Part shown: positions 57,139 to 64,000 of the stretch, piece after piece
How positions within the stretch are numbered: the stretch's first letter is position 1
How the letters are laid out: each line of letters opens with the position of its first letter
From: Pseudomonas sp. Ant30-3
GTDB lineage: Bacteria > Pseudomonadota > Gammaproteobacteria > Pseudomonadales > Pseudomonadaceae
Reading direction: 5' to 3'
Assembly: GCF_000690905.1 (NCBI RefSeq)
Contig: NZ_JMCL01000002.1
Location: 1-64,000 of the forward strand
Length of the DNA stretch: 64,000 nucleotides
Program-made: the position numbers and the translations under genes
Notes under the pieces: model-generated
Seen by the model: the letters and a program-made list of their open reading frames with translations, nothing else
The model's database searches: none
What the model was told of the DNA's origin: nothing

Positions 57139-59087
57139 CAATGGGCCTCCGCAGGTTCACGTTTGGCCGGTGAATTCGGCTTGTTGGTTGGCGCGTCTTC
57201 AAGCAACGCGTCGGCCACCAGTTCGGCGATGTCTTTGATCAGCGGGCGCGGTTCGACCACGCCTTCGAGCATCGCGGTGCACTGTGGACAGCCCACGGCC
57301 ACAAGCTCGGCGCTGGTTTCGCGGATGTCGTCCATGCGCATGTCGGGGATGCGTTGCCTGCCCGGAATGTCGGTGATCGGCGCACCGCCGCCACCCCCGC
57401 AGCAGCGCGAACGGAATCCGGAGCGTTGCATCTCTTTCACCTCGATTCCGAGCGCGCGCAACACTTCACGTGGCGCCTCGTATTCACCGTTGTAGCGGCC
57501 GAGGTAGCACGGGTCGTGATAGGTCACGCTGCTGCCTTTGTGCTGGCCGAGATTGAGCGCACCCGCGCCGATGATTTCCGCCATGTAAGTGCTGTGATGC
57601 TGCACGAGGTAATTGCCGTCGAAGGCGCCGTACTCGTTTTTCAACACATGAAAGCTGTGCGGATCGCAGGTAACAATGCGATTGAAGCTGTACTTGGCCA
57701 GGGTCAGGATGTTGCGCTTGGCCAATAACTGGAAAGTCGCTTCGTCGCCCAGACGTCGGGCCACATCGCCGCTGTCGCGTTCTTCAAGGCCCAGCACTGC
57801 GAAGTCGACCTTGGCCGCTTTCAGCACTTTGACGAAGGCGCGCAAGGTGCGCTGGTTACGCATGTCGAAGGCACCGTCGCCGACCCAGAACAACACGTCG
57901 ACGGATTTCCTTTCACTGAGCAGATTCAGGTTCAAGTCCGCCGCCCAGTTCATCCGCCCGCCCGGTGCGAATCCGCCCGGGTTGTCGGTGGCAATCAGGT
58001 TTTCGAGGACTTCGGCGCCTTTGTTCGGCGTCGCACCTTTTTCCAGGGTCAGGTGGCGGCGCATGTCGACGATGGCGTCGACATGCTCGATCATCATCGG
58101 GCATTCCTCGACGCAGGCGCGGCAGGTAGTGCACGACCACAGGGTTTCGGCGTCGACCAGACCGTTGACGATCGGTTGATGCGGATTGCCGGCGTGTTCG
58201 CCGACCGGTTTACCTGGATAAGGGCTGCCGGCAAATTTGGCATCGGTGCCACCGGCCAGGCCGACGACCATGTCCTGAATCAGTTTTTTCGGGTTCAGCG
58301 GCTGGCCTGCAGCAAACGCCGGGCACGCCGCTTCGCACTTGCCGCACTGCACGCAGGCGTCGAATCCGAGCAGCTGGTTCCAGGTGAAATCCTTGGGTTT
58401 TTCCACGCCCAATGGAGCGCTTGGATCGCTCAGGTCCAGGGGCTTCAAACCGGTGGATCGACCACCACCAAAACGCTCGGCACGACGGTGCCAGGCCAGG
58501 TGCAGCGCTCCGGCGAAGGCGTGCTTCATCGGCCCGCCCCAGGTCATCCCGAAGAACAATTCCGAAACGCCCCACAGCACGCCAACCAAAAGGATTGCCG
58601 ACAGCATCCAGCCACCGAAATCTGCTGGCAGGACGCCGGCCACCGGCAGGGTCAACAGGAAGAACGAGACCGAAAACGCCAGCAGGCTTTTCGGCAAGCG
58701 CATCCATGGCCCTTTGGACAGACGAGCCGGAGGATTCAGACGACGCATGAACATGAAAATCGCGCCGACAAACATCACCGCCGAGGCAATCAGCAGCGCG
58801 ACACCAAGGACGCGACTGTGCCAGCCGAAACCATGCACCAGAATCGCCAGCACCGCCGCCAGGACAAAGCCGCCGGCCGTGGCCACGTGGGTGTTGGCAA
58901 TGTACTTGTCCCGCGCGACCACATGGTGCAGATCCACCATGTAACGCTTGGGCATGGCCAACAGGCCGCCGATCAGGTCGACTTTCGAAGCTCGCCCGCG
59001 GCGCCACATCGCTGCCCGCCGTAACGCACCGAGAACCGCAAGGCCCAGGGCAGCGAAAAACAGGATTGGAAGAAGGGTGTTCAACAT
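57138..59087 (-). CDS. dgcB: Dimethylglycine demethylase subunit DgcB
   Basis: This 649-residue membrane Fe-S oxidoreductase has an N-terminal set of about five to six hydrophobic helices (1-205), then two [4Fe-4S] ferredoxin motifs (CVQCGKCEAACP and CTTCRACVEECP). Two CCG-type domains follow (HDPCYLGRY and RCCGGGGG), as in HdrD/GlpC-like proteins. It relays electrons of dimethylglycine demethylation via ETF to the respiratory chain. The ATG at 59087 (MLNTLLPIL) removes five residues of an upstream ATG. Confidence 0.92.
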   Translation of the reverse strand: MLNTLLPILFFAALGLAVLGALRRAAMWRRGRASKVDLIGGLLAMPKRYMVDLHHVVARDKYIANTHVATAGGFVLAAVLAILVHGFGWHSRVLGVALLIASAVMFVGAIFMFMRRLNPPARLSKGPWMRLPKSLLAFSVSFFLLTLPVAGVLPADFGGWMLSAILLVGVLWGVSELFFGMTWGGPMKHAFAGALHLAWHRRAERFGGGRSTGLKPLDLSDPSAPLGVEKPKDFTWNQLLGFDACVQCGKCEAACPAFAAGQPLNPKKLIQDMVVGLAGGTDAKFAGSPYPGKPVGEHAGNPHQPIVNGLVDAETLWSCTTCRACVEECPMMIEHVDAIVDMRRHLTLEKGATPNKGAEVLENLIATDNPGGFAPGGRMNWAADLNLNLLSERKSVDVLFWVGDGAFDMRNQRTLRAFVKVLKAAKVDFAVLGLEERDSGDVARRLGDEATFQLLAKRNILTLAKYSFNRIVTCDPHSFHVLKNEYGAFDGNYLVQHHSTYMAEIIGAGALNLGQHKGSSVTYHDPCYLGRYNGEYEAPREVLRALGIEVKEMQRSGFRSRCCGGGGGAPITDIPGRQRIPDMRMDDIRETSAELVAVGCPQCTAMLEGVVEPRPLIKDIAELVADALLEDAPTNKPNSPAKREPAEAH

Positions 59088-59142
59088 AGGTGTTGCTCCC
59101 AAAGACCTCGGGCTTAACTACCTGAATGCCGTGCTCGCCTCA

Positions 59143-59244
59143 CTGTAGGAGCGAGCTTGCTCGCGATGGACGTAAACGATGACGCGAGCAGTCTGGATAA
59201 ACGCGGCGCCTTTGAATCCATCGCGAGCAAGCTCGCTCCTACAG
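59143..59244. repeat. REPIN-like inverted repeat t, abutting a DnaA box
   Basis: Perfect 28-bp arms at 59143-59170 and 59217-59244. A perfect TTATCCACA follows at 59248-59256. Both lie in the dgcA-dgcB gap. Confidence 0.9.
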
Positions 59245-59261
59245 GGGTTATCCACAAGCTC

Positions 59262-61322
59262 TTAGAAATCCTTGCACAACCGCAGCGCGTCGTAGATCGC
59301 CGCATGCACATTGCGCTGCGCCACGCAGTCACCGATGCGGAACAGCAAGTAGCCGTCGCCGCTCTGCTCCAGGCACGGTTGCGGCTTGATCGCGAACAAG
59401 GCTTCGACGTCGATCTGGCCCTTGTTGCGGGACCCTTCCTTCATCGCGTAATAGATTTCTTCGTCCGGACGCACGCCGTTTTCGATGACCACCTGATCGA
59501 CCACTCGCTCCTCTTTCGCGCCGGTGTATTCGTTTTCCAGTACCGCAACCAGCTTGTCGCCTTCGCGGTAAACCTTCTCGAGCATCATGTCGCCGGTCAT
59601 GATCACTTCTTTGGGGTACATGCTGCGGTAGTAAGTCGGGAACGACGTGCCGCCCATGGCCACGCCCGGCTTGATGTCGTCGGTGACGATCTCGACCTGG
59701 CTGCCTTTGTCGGCCAGGTAATCGGCAGTCGACATCCCGGTGAATTCGCAGATGGTGTCGTACACCAGGACGTTTTTCGCCGGTGCGACTTTGCCGTCGA
59801 GGATGTCCCAGCTGCTGACCACCAGGCCCTCGGCCGCCCCCCAATGCTCGTTTTGTTCAACAAACGGATGACCGCCCACCGCAAGCACTACCACGTCCGG
59901 GCGCAAGTCGAGAATGGTCGGCGCATCGGCCGCCACGCCCAGGCGCAGATCGACTTTCAGCCGCGCCAGTTCCAGTTGATACCAGCGCGTGATACCGGCG
60001 ATCTGGTCGCGCTGCGGCGCTTTCGACGCCGTGGTGATCTGCCCGCCGATGAATTCCTTTTTCTCGAACAGGGTCACGTCGTGGCCACGTTCAGCGGCAA
60101 CACGCGCCGCTTCCATCCCGGCCGGGCCGGCACCGACCACCACCACTTTGCGTTTCACCCCGGTGGTTTTTTCGATGATGTGCGGCAGGCCCATGTATTC
60201 ACGGGAAGTCGCAGCATTCTGGATGCACAACACGTCCAGGCCCTGATACTGACGGTCGATGCAGTAATTGGCGCCGACGCACTGTTTGATCTGGTCGATC
60301 TGGCCCATTTTGATCTTGGCGATCAGGTGCGGATCGGCGATGTGCGCGCGGGTCATGCCGACCATGTCGACGTAGCCGCCTTCAAGGATGCGCGTCGCCT
60401 GGTTCGGGTCTTTGATGTTCTGCGCGTGCAGCACCGGTGCCTTGACCACTTCCTTGATCCCGGCCGCCAGGTGCAGGAACGGCTCCGGTGGATAACTCAT
60501 GTTCGGAATAACGTTGGCCAGGGTGTTGTGGGTATCGCAGCCCGAGCCGACCACGCCGATGAAGTCGAGCATGCCGGTGTCGTCGTAGTACTTGGCGATC
60601 TGTTTCATGTCCTCGTGGGACAAACCGTCCGGGTGAAATTCGTCACCGCACAGACGGATACCGACGCAGAAATCGGGGCCGACTTCGGCGCGTACGGCTT
60701 TCAAGACTTCCAGACCGAAGCGCATGCGGTTTTCAAAGCTGCCGCCCCACTCATCGGTACGTTTGTTAACGCGAGGGCTCCAGAACTGGTCGATCATGTG
60801 CTGGTGCACTGCCGACAGTTCGACCCCGTCCAGGCCACCGGCCTTGGCCCGCCGCGCGGCCTGGGCATAGTTGCCGATGACCCGCCAGATCTCTTCTGGC
60901 TCGATGGTTTTGCAGGTGGCGCGGTGCACTGGCTCGCGCACGCCCGACGGCGACATCAGGGTCGGCCAGTTAAAGCCGTCCCAGCGCGAACGACGACCCA
61001 TGTGGGTAATCTGGATCATGATCTTGGCGCCGTGCTTGTGCATGGCGTCGGCGAGGTTCTGGAAGTGCGGGATGATGCGGTCGGTGGACAGGTTCACCGA
61101 GCTCCACCATTCCTGCGGGCTGTCGATGGCCACGACGGACGAACCGCCGCAGATCGCCAGACCGATGCCGCCCTTGGCTTTCTCTTCGTAATATTTGACG
61201 TACCGCTCGGTGGTCATGCCGCCGTCGGTCGCGTAGACCTCGGCGTGCGCGGTGCTGAGCACACGGTTGCGGATGGTCAGTTTGCCGATCTGGATCGGCT
61301 GGAACATTGCTTCGAAAGCCAT
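59262..61322 (-). CDS. dgcA: Dimethylglycine demethylase subunit DgcA
   Basis: This 686-residue flavoenzyme of the Old Yellow/trimethylamine-dehydrogenase type removes a methyl group from dimethylglycine. The N-terminal TIM barrel binds FMN (HMGRRSRWDG, VELSAVHQHMIDQF), and the C-terminal region binds FAD/NAD (KVVVVGAGPAGMEAARV, about 392). In the cluster loop KQCVGANYCIDRQYQG the expected four Cys ligands are three: Cys348, Cys354 and Cys366, with Ala351 at the usual second position. DUF5943 starts 15 nt upstream and dgcB follows after a REPIN. Confidence 0.92.
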   Translation of the reverse strand: MAFEAMFQPIQIGKLTIRNRVLSTAHAEVYATDGGMTTERYVKYYEEKAKGGIGLAICGGSSVVAIDSPQEWWSSVNLSTDRIIPHFQNLADAMHKHGAKIMIQITHMGRRSRWDGFNWPTLMSPSGVREPVHRATCKTIEPEEIWRVIGNYAQAARRAKAGGLDGVELSAVHQHMIDQFWSPRVNKRTDEWGGSFENRMRFGLEVLKAVRAEVGPDFCVGIRLCGDEFHPDGLSHEDMKQIAKYYDDTGMLDFIGVVGSGCDTHNTLANVIPNMSYPPEPFLHLAAGIKEVVKAPVLHAQNIKDPNQATRILEGGYVDMVGMTRAHIADPHLIAKIKMGQIDQIKQCVGANYCIDRQYQGLDVLCIQNAATSREYMGLPHIIEKTTGVKRKVVVVGAGPAGMEAARVAAERGHDVTLFEKKEFIGGQITTASKAPQRDQIAGITRWYQLELARLKVDLRLGVAADAPTILDLRPDVVVLAVGGHPFVEQNEHWGAAEGLVVSSWDILDGKVAPAKNVLVYDTICEFTGMSTADYLADKGSQVEIVTDDIKPGVAMGGTSFPTYYRSMYPKEVIMTGDMMLEKVYREGDKLVAVLENEYTGAKEERVVDQVVIENGVRPDEEIYYAMKEGSRNKGQIDVEALFAIKPQPCLEQSGDGYLLFRIGDCVAQRNVHAAIYDALRLCKDF

Positions 61323-61337
61323 GACGGATTCCTCGAC

Positions 61338-61868
61338 TTACAACGGCTTGACGGTGAACAACCCGTCGTCGTGGCCTTCTTCAGAGCCACCGTAAACTTG
61401 CTCGGCAACGGTGCGAATCTGGCTGCCGCGCGCTTGCAGAATCTGATCCATGGCACCGGCAAACCAGCCGGTGAACATGTAGTCGACCTTGCGCCCGACC
61501 TTGCCGTACACGTAGACAAATGCAGAGTGCTCGAGCTTGACGCTGGCGGTGCCCTTCTCGAGGTCGATGTCCTGAATCTTGAACAGGCCCCAGCCGCGTT
61601 GCGACAGGCGTTTCATGTAGTGCTCAAACACCGCGACGCCTTCCAGGCCGTGGCATTCAGCTTCTTTTTCGCACCAGTGCCAGGCGGATTTGTAGCCGGC
61701 CTTGTACAGGATCTCGGCGTAGGCTTCAGCGCCCAACACTTCCTCGATGCCCATGTGGTTGTTGACGAAGAAATGCCGCGGTACGTACAGCATCGGCAGG
61801 GCGTCGGACGTCCAGACACCGGTCTCGCTGTCGACTTCGATGGGTAATTGCGGGGCGATCTTGGCCAT
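61338..61868 (-). CDS. DUF5943 protein of the dgc operon
   Basis: This 176-residue cytoplasmic protein has no signal peptide and contains YVPRHFFVNNHMGIEEVLG, CEKEAECHGLEGVAVFEHYM and FTGWFAGAMDQILQARG. The fold resembles the V4R/4-vinyl-reductase-like ligand-binding domain family. It lies 15 nt upstream of dgcA in the same direction. A role as accessory factor or ligand sensor for demethylation is inferred only from position; the PAO1 homologue is, from memory, PA5397. Confidence 0.75.
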   Translation of the reverse strand: MAKIAPQLPIEVDSETGVWTSDALPMLYVPRHFFVNNHMGIEEVLGAEAYAEILYKAGYKSAWHWCEKEAECHGLEGVAVFEHYMKRLSQRGWGLFKIQDIDLEKGTASVKLEHSAFVYVYGKVGRKVDYMFTGWFAGAMDQILQARGSQIRTVAEQVYGGSEEGHDDGLFTVKPL

Positions 61869-61907
61869 GGAAACTTAACTCCAGAAAAATTCGTAGTGAT
61901 GTCGTGT

Positions 61908-62015
61908 CTGTAGCAGCTGCCGAGGCACGAAGGCTGCGTTGCGTGTCCGCAGGACCGCCCTCGGGGGGCCGCTCCGCAGCCCGACGCAGCCTTCGTTCCT
62001 CGGCAGCTGCTACAG
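61908..62015. repeat. REPIN-like inverted repeat u
   Basis: Arms of 32 bp at 61908-61939 and 61984-62015, one or two mismatches, of the 'CTGTAGCAGCTGCCGAGG' class. It lies between the dipeptidase and DUF5943 genes. Confidence 0.9.
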
Positions 62016-62026
62016 GGAATCGGGGT

Positions 62027-63004
62027 TTATTCGCCCCAGACGTTGCTCAAGACGCTTACCCAGTTCTCGCCCATGATCTTGCGGACTACCCGCTCGGAAT
62101 GGCCGCGCTTGAGCAGTGTCTCGGTCAGGTTCGGGAACTCGCCGACAGTGCGGATGCCTAGCGGGTTGATGATCTTGCCGAAGCTGGTCAGGCGGCGGGC
62201 ATAGCCCTTGTCGTGGGTCAGGTATTCGAAGAAATCCTGGCCATGCCCCTGGGTGAAATCGGTGCCGATGCCGATGGCGTCTTCACCGACCAGGTTCATG
62301 GTGTATTCAATGGCTTCGGCGTAGTCGTCGATGGTCGAATCAATGCCCTTTGCAAGGAACGGCGCGAACATGGTCACGCCGACGAAGCCGCCGTGATCGG
62401 CAATGAATTTCAGTTCTTCATCGGACTTGTTGCGCGGGTGGACTTTCAGGCCTGACGGCAGGCAGTGCGAGTAGCAGACCGGTTTCTTCGATTCGAGAAT
62501 GACTTCTTCGGAAGTCTTCGAACCGACGTGGGACAGGTCGCACATGACGCCGACGCGGTTCATCTCGGCGACGATCTCGCGACCGAAACCCGACAGGCCG
62601 CCATCACGCTCGTAGCAACCGGTGCCCACCAGGTTCTGCGTGTTGTAGCACATCTGCACAATACCGACGCCGAGCTGCTTGAACACTTCGACATAACCGA
62701 TCTGGTCTTCAAACGCATGAGCATTCTGGAAACCGAAAAGGATGCCGGTCTTGCCTTGCTCCTTTGCTTTGCGGATGTCGGCAGTGGTGCGCACCGGAAT
62801 GACCAGGTCGCTGTTTTCGCGGATCAGTTTCTGACTGGCGGCGATGTTGTTGACGGTCGCCTGAAAACCTTCCCACACCGACACGGTGCAGTTAGCCGCA
62901 GTGAGGCCGCCTTTGCGCATGTCTTCAAACAGCTCGCGGTTCCACTTGGCGATAATCAGCCCGTCGATAATGATGCTGTCGGCGTGCAATTCGGCTGGGC
63001 TCAT
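62027..63004 (-). CDS. M19 (renal dipeptidase-like) protein with altered metal site
   Basis: This 325-residue amidohydrolase-fold protein is of the M19 dipeptidase family. Compared with human DPEP1, His198, His219, Arg230 and Asp288 are matched (CDLSHVGS, VCYSHCLP, VHPRNKSDE, GIGTDFTQG). The first His-x-Asp pair (DGHND) is replaced by DGLII, and Glu125 is replaced by Gln in FGFQNAHAF. It may therefore bind one metal or use a different substrate. It is first in the DUF5943-dgcAB-etfAB series; from memory PA5396 occupies this place in PAO1. The ATG at 63004 gives the best length. Confidence 0.85.
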   Translation of the reverse strand: MSPAELHADSIIIDGLIIAKWNRELFEDMRKGGLTAANCTVSVWEGFQATVNNIAASQKLIRENSDLVIPVRTTADIRKAKEQGKTGILFGFQNAHAFEDQIGYVEVFKQLGVGIVQMCYNTQNLVGTGCYERDGGLSGFGREIVAEMNRVGVMCDLSHVGSKTSEEVILESKKPVCYSHCLPSGLKVHPRNKSDEELKFIADHGGFVGVTMFAPFLAKGIDSTIDDYAEAIEYTMNLVGEDAIGIGTDFTQGHGQDFFEYLTHDKGYARRLTSFGKIINPLGIRTVGEFPNLTETLLKRGHSERVVRKIMGENWVSVLSNVWGE

Positions 63005-63023
63005 CAGGCAGTCCCCTTTTGGC

Positions 63024-63040
63024 GATTCGTACGCCGAATC
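63024..63040. promoter_or_regulatory. Short palindrome before the dipeptidase gene
   Basis: GATTCG (63024-63029) and CGAATC (63035-63040) form an inverted repeat 20 bp before the minus-strand start, the place of an operator or leader hairpin. The regulator is unknown. Confidence 0.3.
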
Positions 63041-63236
63041 GTGTGTCGGCGCTTTGGGGCCAGCATATGCTTCGGTGCCGTGACGACCGGGTGCAAAAAC
63101 GACAGGGGAATTGCCGAAAGCGTCAATCCGCGACAAAGGGTCGTCGCGCAAGCTCACGGGCTACCTGTTCAAGGGCTCGCGCATACGCCAGAATTCGCCG
63201 CACCACCGGACAGGCACAATAAAAAGGCGCGGCGCA

Positions 63237-63638
63237 ATGAAATCGATCTTCCTGGCTTTGGCACTGATAGCGACCGGCGTACAGGCCGCTGAAGAGTCCG
63301 ACATCAACCCTTGCGACGCCGTCGAAAATGACGTGCAGACACTGGAATGCTCGGCCTACAGTCGATCCGCCGCCGAAAACCTGCTTGGCGAAAACTACCT
63401 CAGCCTCGGCGAGCGCATGCAGTCGCTTTATGGCGACAACCCGGCGCAGCTCAGCGACATCACCGCCAAACTCAAGACAGCCCAGCAACAATGGCTGAAA
63501 ACCCGTGACGCCGATTGCGCCGTGGAAGCATTCCCCGCGACCAGCGGCAGCAAGGCCTTCACGATTGCGCAGAATGACTGCGTGGCGCGGATGAGTGATG
63601 AGCGGTCGGAGTTTTTGGAGTTGATTGGGCAGGAGTAA
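63237..63638 (+). CDS. LprI-like/DUF1311 exported protein
   Basis: This 133-residue protein has a signal peptide (MKSIFLALALIATGVQA-AEE) and a DUF1311 core with QQWLKTRDADCAVEA and AQNDCVARMSDERSEFL. It contains four Cys that can form disulfides. LprI proteins inhibit lysozyme in mycobacteria; this role is untested here. The start MKSIFLAL at 63237 is fixed by the signal peptide. It is followed 4 nt later by a small regulator gene. Confidence 0.82.
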   Translation: MKSIFLALALIATGVQAAEESDINPCDAVENDVQTLECSAYSRSAAENLLGENYLSLGERMQSLYGDNPAQLSDITAKLKTAQQQWLKTRDADCAVEAFPATSGSKAFTIAQNDCVARMSDERSEFLELIGQE

Positions 63639-63642
63639 CGCT

Positions 63643-63873
63643 ATGGAAACTCTTTTGATTCCCCACGAAGTGGTCAGTCGCATCGTCGATAGCGCTACTC
63701 CGATTCGCGCACGGCGCGAATATCTGAACCTTACGCAAGAGGAAGTGGCCGTACGCATGGGCGTCTCTCAACCGGCCTTTGCCCAGCAAGAGAGCGTGGC
63801 GAAGCCGCGTAAGGCGACCCGCGAAAAAATTGCCAAGGCGTTTGGCATCACGTCCAGTCAACTTGAGCTGTAG
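63643..63873 (+). CDS. Small XRE-type helix-turn-helix protein
   Basis: This 76-residue DNA-binding protein has the helix-turn-helix LTQEEVAVRMGVSQPAFAQQE and ends with KIAKAFGITSSQLEL. AGGAG lies 7 nt before the ATG at 63643. Its size resembles antitoxins of the HigA/XRE sort, but the upstream partner looks like an LprI protein and not a toxin, so it may be a simple regulator. Confidence 0.82.
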   Translation: METLLIPHEVVSRIVDSATPIRARREYLNLTQEEVAVRMGVSQPAFAQQESVAKPRKATREKIAKAFGITSSQLEL

Positions 63874-63904
63874 GCTGCACCCACACTTTGTAAAAGGGAT
63901 GAAC

Positions 63905-64000
63905 ATGAACATCTGCGGCATCGAAATCAAAGGCAGCGAAGCGATCATTGCCGTGGCGTCCCTCGACGGTCAGGTGTTGAGCCATCAACCACTGGCGACC
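63905..64000 (+). CDS. DUF3010 family protein, cut by the window end
   Basis: Thirty-two codons are visible, starting MNICGIEIKGSEAIIAVASL, which matches DUF3010 proteins of unknown function. The ATG at 63905 has AAGGG 7 nt upstream; the ATG at 63899 has no room for one. The gene runs off the right edge. Confidence 0.75.
   Translation, partial: MNICGIEIKGSEAIIAVASLDGQVLSHQPLAT

Overview
The window is a continuous piece of a Pseudomonas chromosome, most likely from the P. fluorescens group. The evidence is the moderately high GC content, the gene content (bioBFHCD, glcB, creBCD and the gbc/dgc/sox glycine-betaine genes) and the 21 REPIN-like inverted repeats typical of fluorescent pseudomonads. 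I see no rRNA, tRNA, CRISPR array, insertion sequence or prophage. It carries 52 intact or window-cut genes and one broken gene.

Layout. (1) 0.1-5.9 kb: two paralogous acyl-CoA dehydrogenases flanking a membrane diguanylate cyclase, then a small flagellar-rod-like protein; the second dehydrogenase has PsrA-type fatty-acid boxes upstream. (2) 6.0-10.6 kb: biotin genes bioB-F-H-C-D on the minus strand. (3) 10.7-16.9 kb, plus strand: ComF-type phosphoribosyltransferase, ModE-type regulator, Tat-exported PhoX phosphatase, SrkA stress kinase and RarD permease. (4) 17.1-23.9 kb: GcvR-like ACT protein, malate synthase G, an orphan receiver protein, a cNMP/CBS/DUF294 signalling protein and its coupled exonuclease. 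(5) 24.1-30.6 kb: a FecI/FecR/TonB-receptor iron-siderophore system with a PepSY membrane protein, a 59-residue membrane protein and a glutathione transferase. (6) 30.6-33.4 kb: a decayed TccC-type Rhs toxin gene with a metallopeptidase-like tip. (7) 33.5-39.9 kb: creB-creC-lipoprotein-creD, a retropepsin-like protein, a PlsC-type acyltransferase and a DUF2780 protein. (8) 40.0-63.0 kb: glycine-betaine catabolism. GbcAB demethylates betaine, DgcAB with its own ETF demethylates dimethylglycine, SoxBDAG oxidises sarcosine, GlyA and LtaE handle glycine and C1 units, and PurU and FdhA dispose of formyl-THF and formaldehyde. (9) 63.2-64.0 kb: an LprI-like protein, a small XRE regulator and the start of a DUF3010 gene.

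The least explained element is at 54.38-54.97 kb. In the gap between the convergent gbcA and etfB genes, a repeat of about 61 bp occurs four times, with steps of 182, 182 and 160 bp. Every copy contains a perfect DnaA box (TTATCCACA) at the same internal position, and REPINs bracket the whole array. Five more perfect boxes lie within 52.2-59.3 kb and three elsewhere; chance predicts well under one in 64 kb. A DnaA-titrating or DnaA-regulated chromosomal locus is the simplest hypothesis. Other notable points are the disrupted Rhs toxin, a 17-bp tandem repeat upstream of modE, missing metal or cluster ligands in the M19 dipeptidase and DgcA, and REPINs filling nearly every wide gap of the catabolic operons.

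From remembered P. aeruginosa PAO1 gene order, the left 39.4 kb resembles PA0461-PA0508 and the right part resembles PA5396-PA5421. These are separate chromosomal blocks in PAO1, so their junction near 39.4-40.1 kb marks a rearrangement between the lineages.
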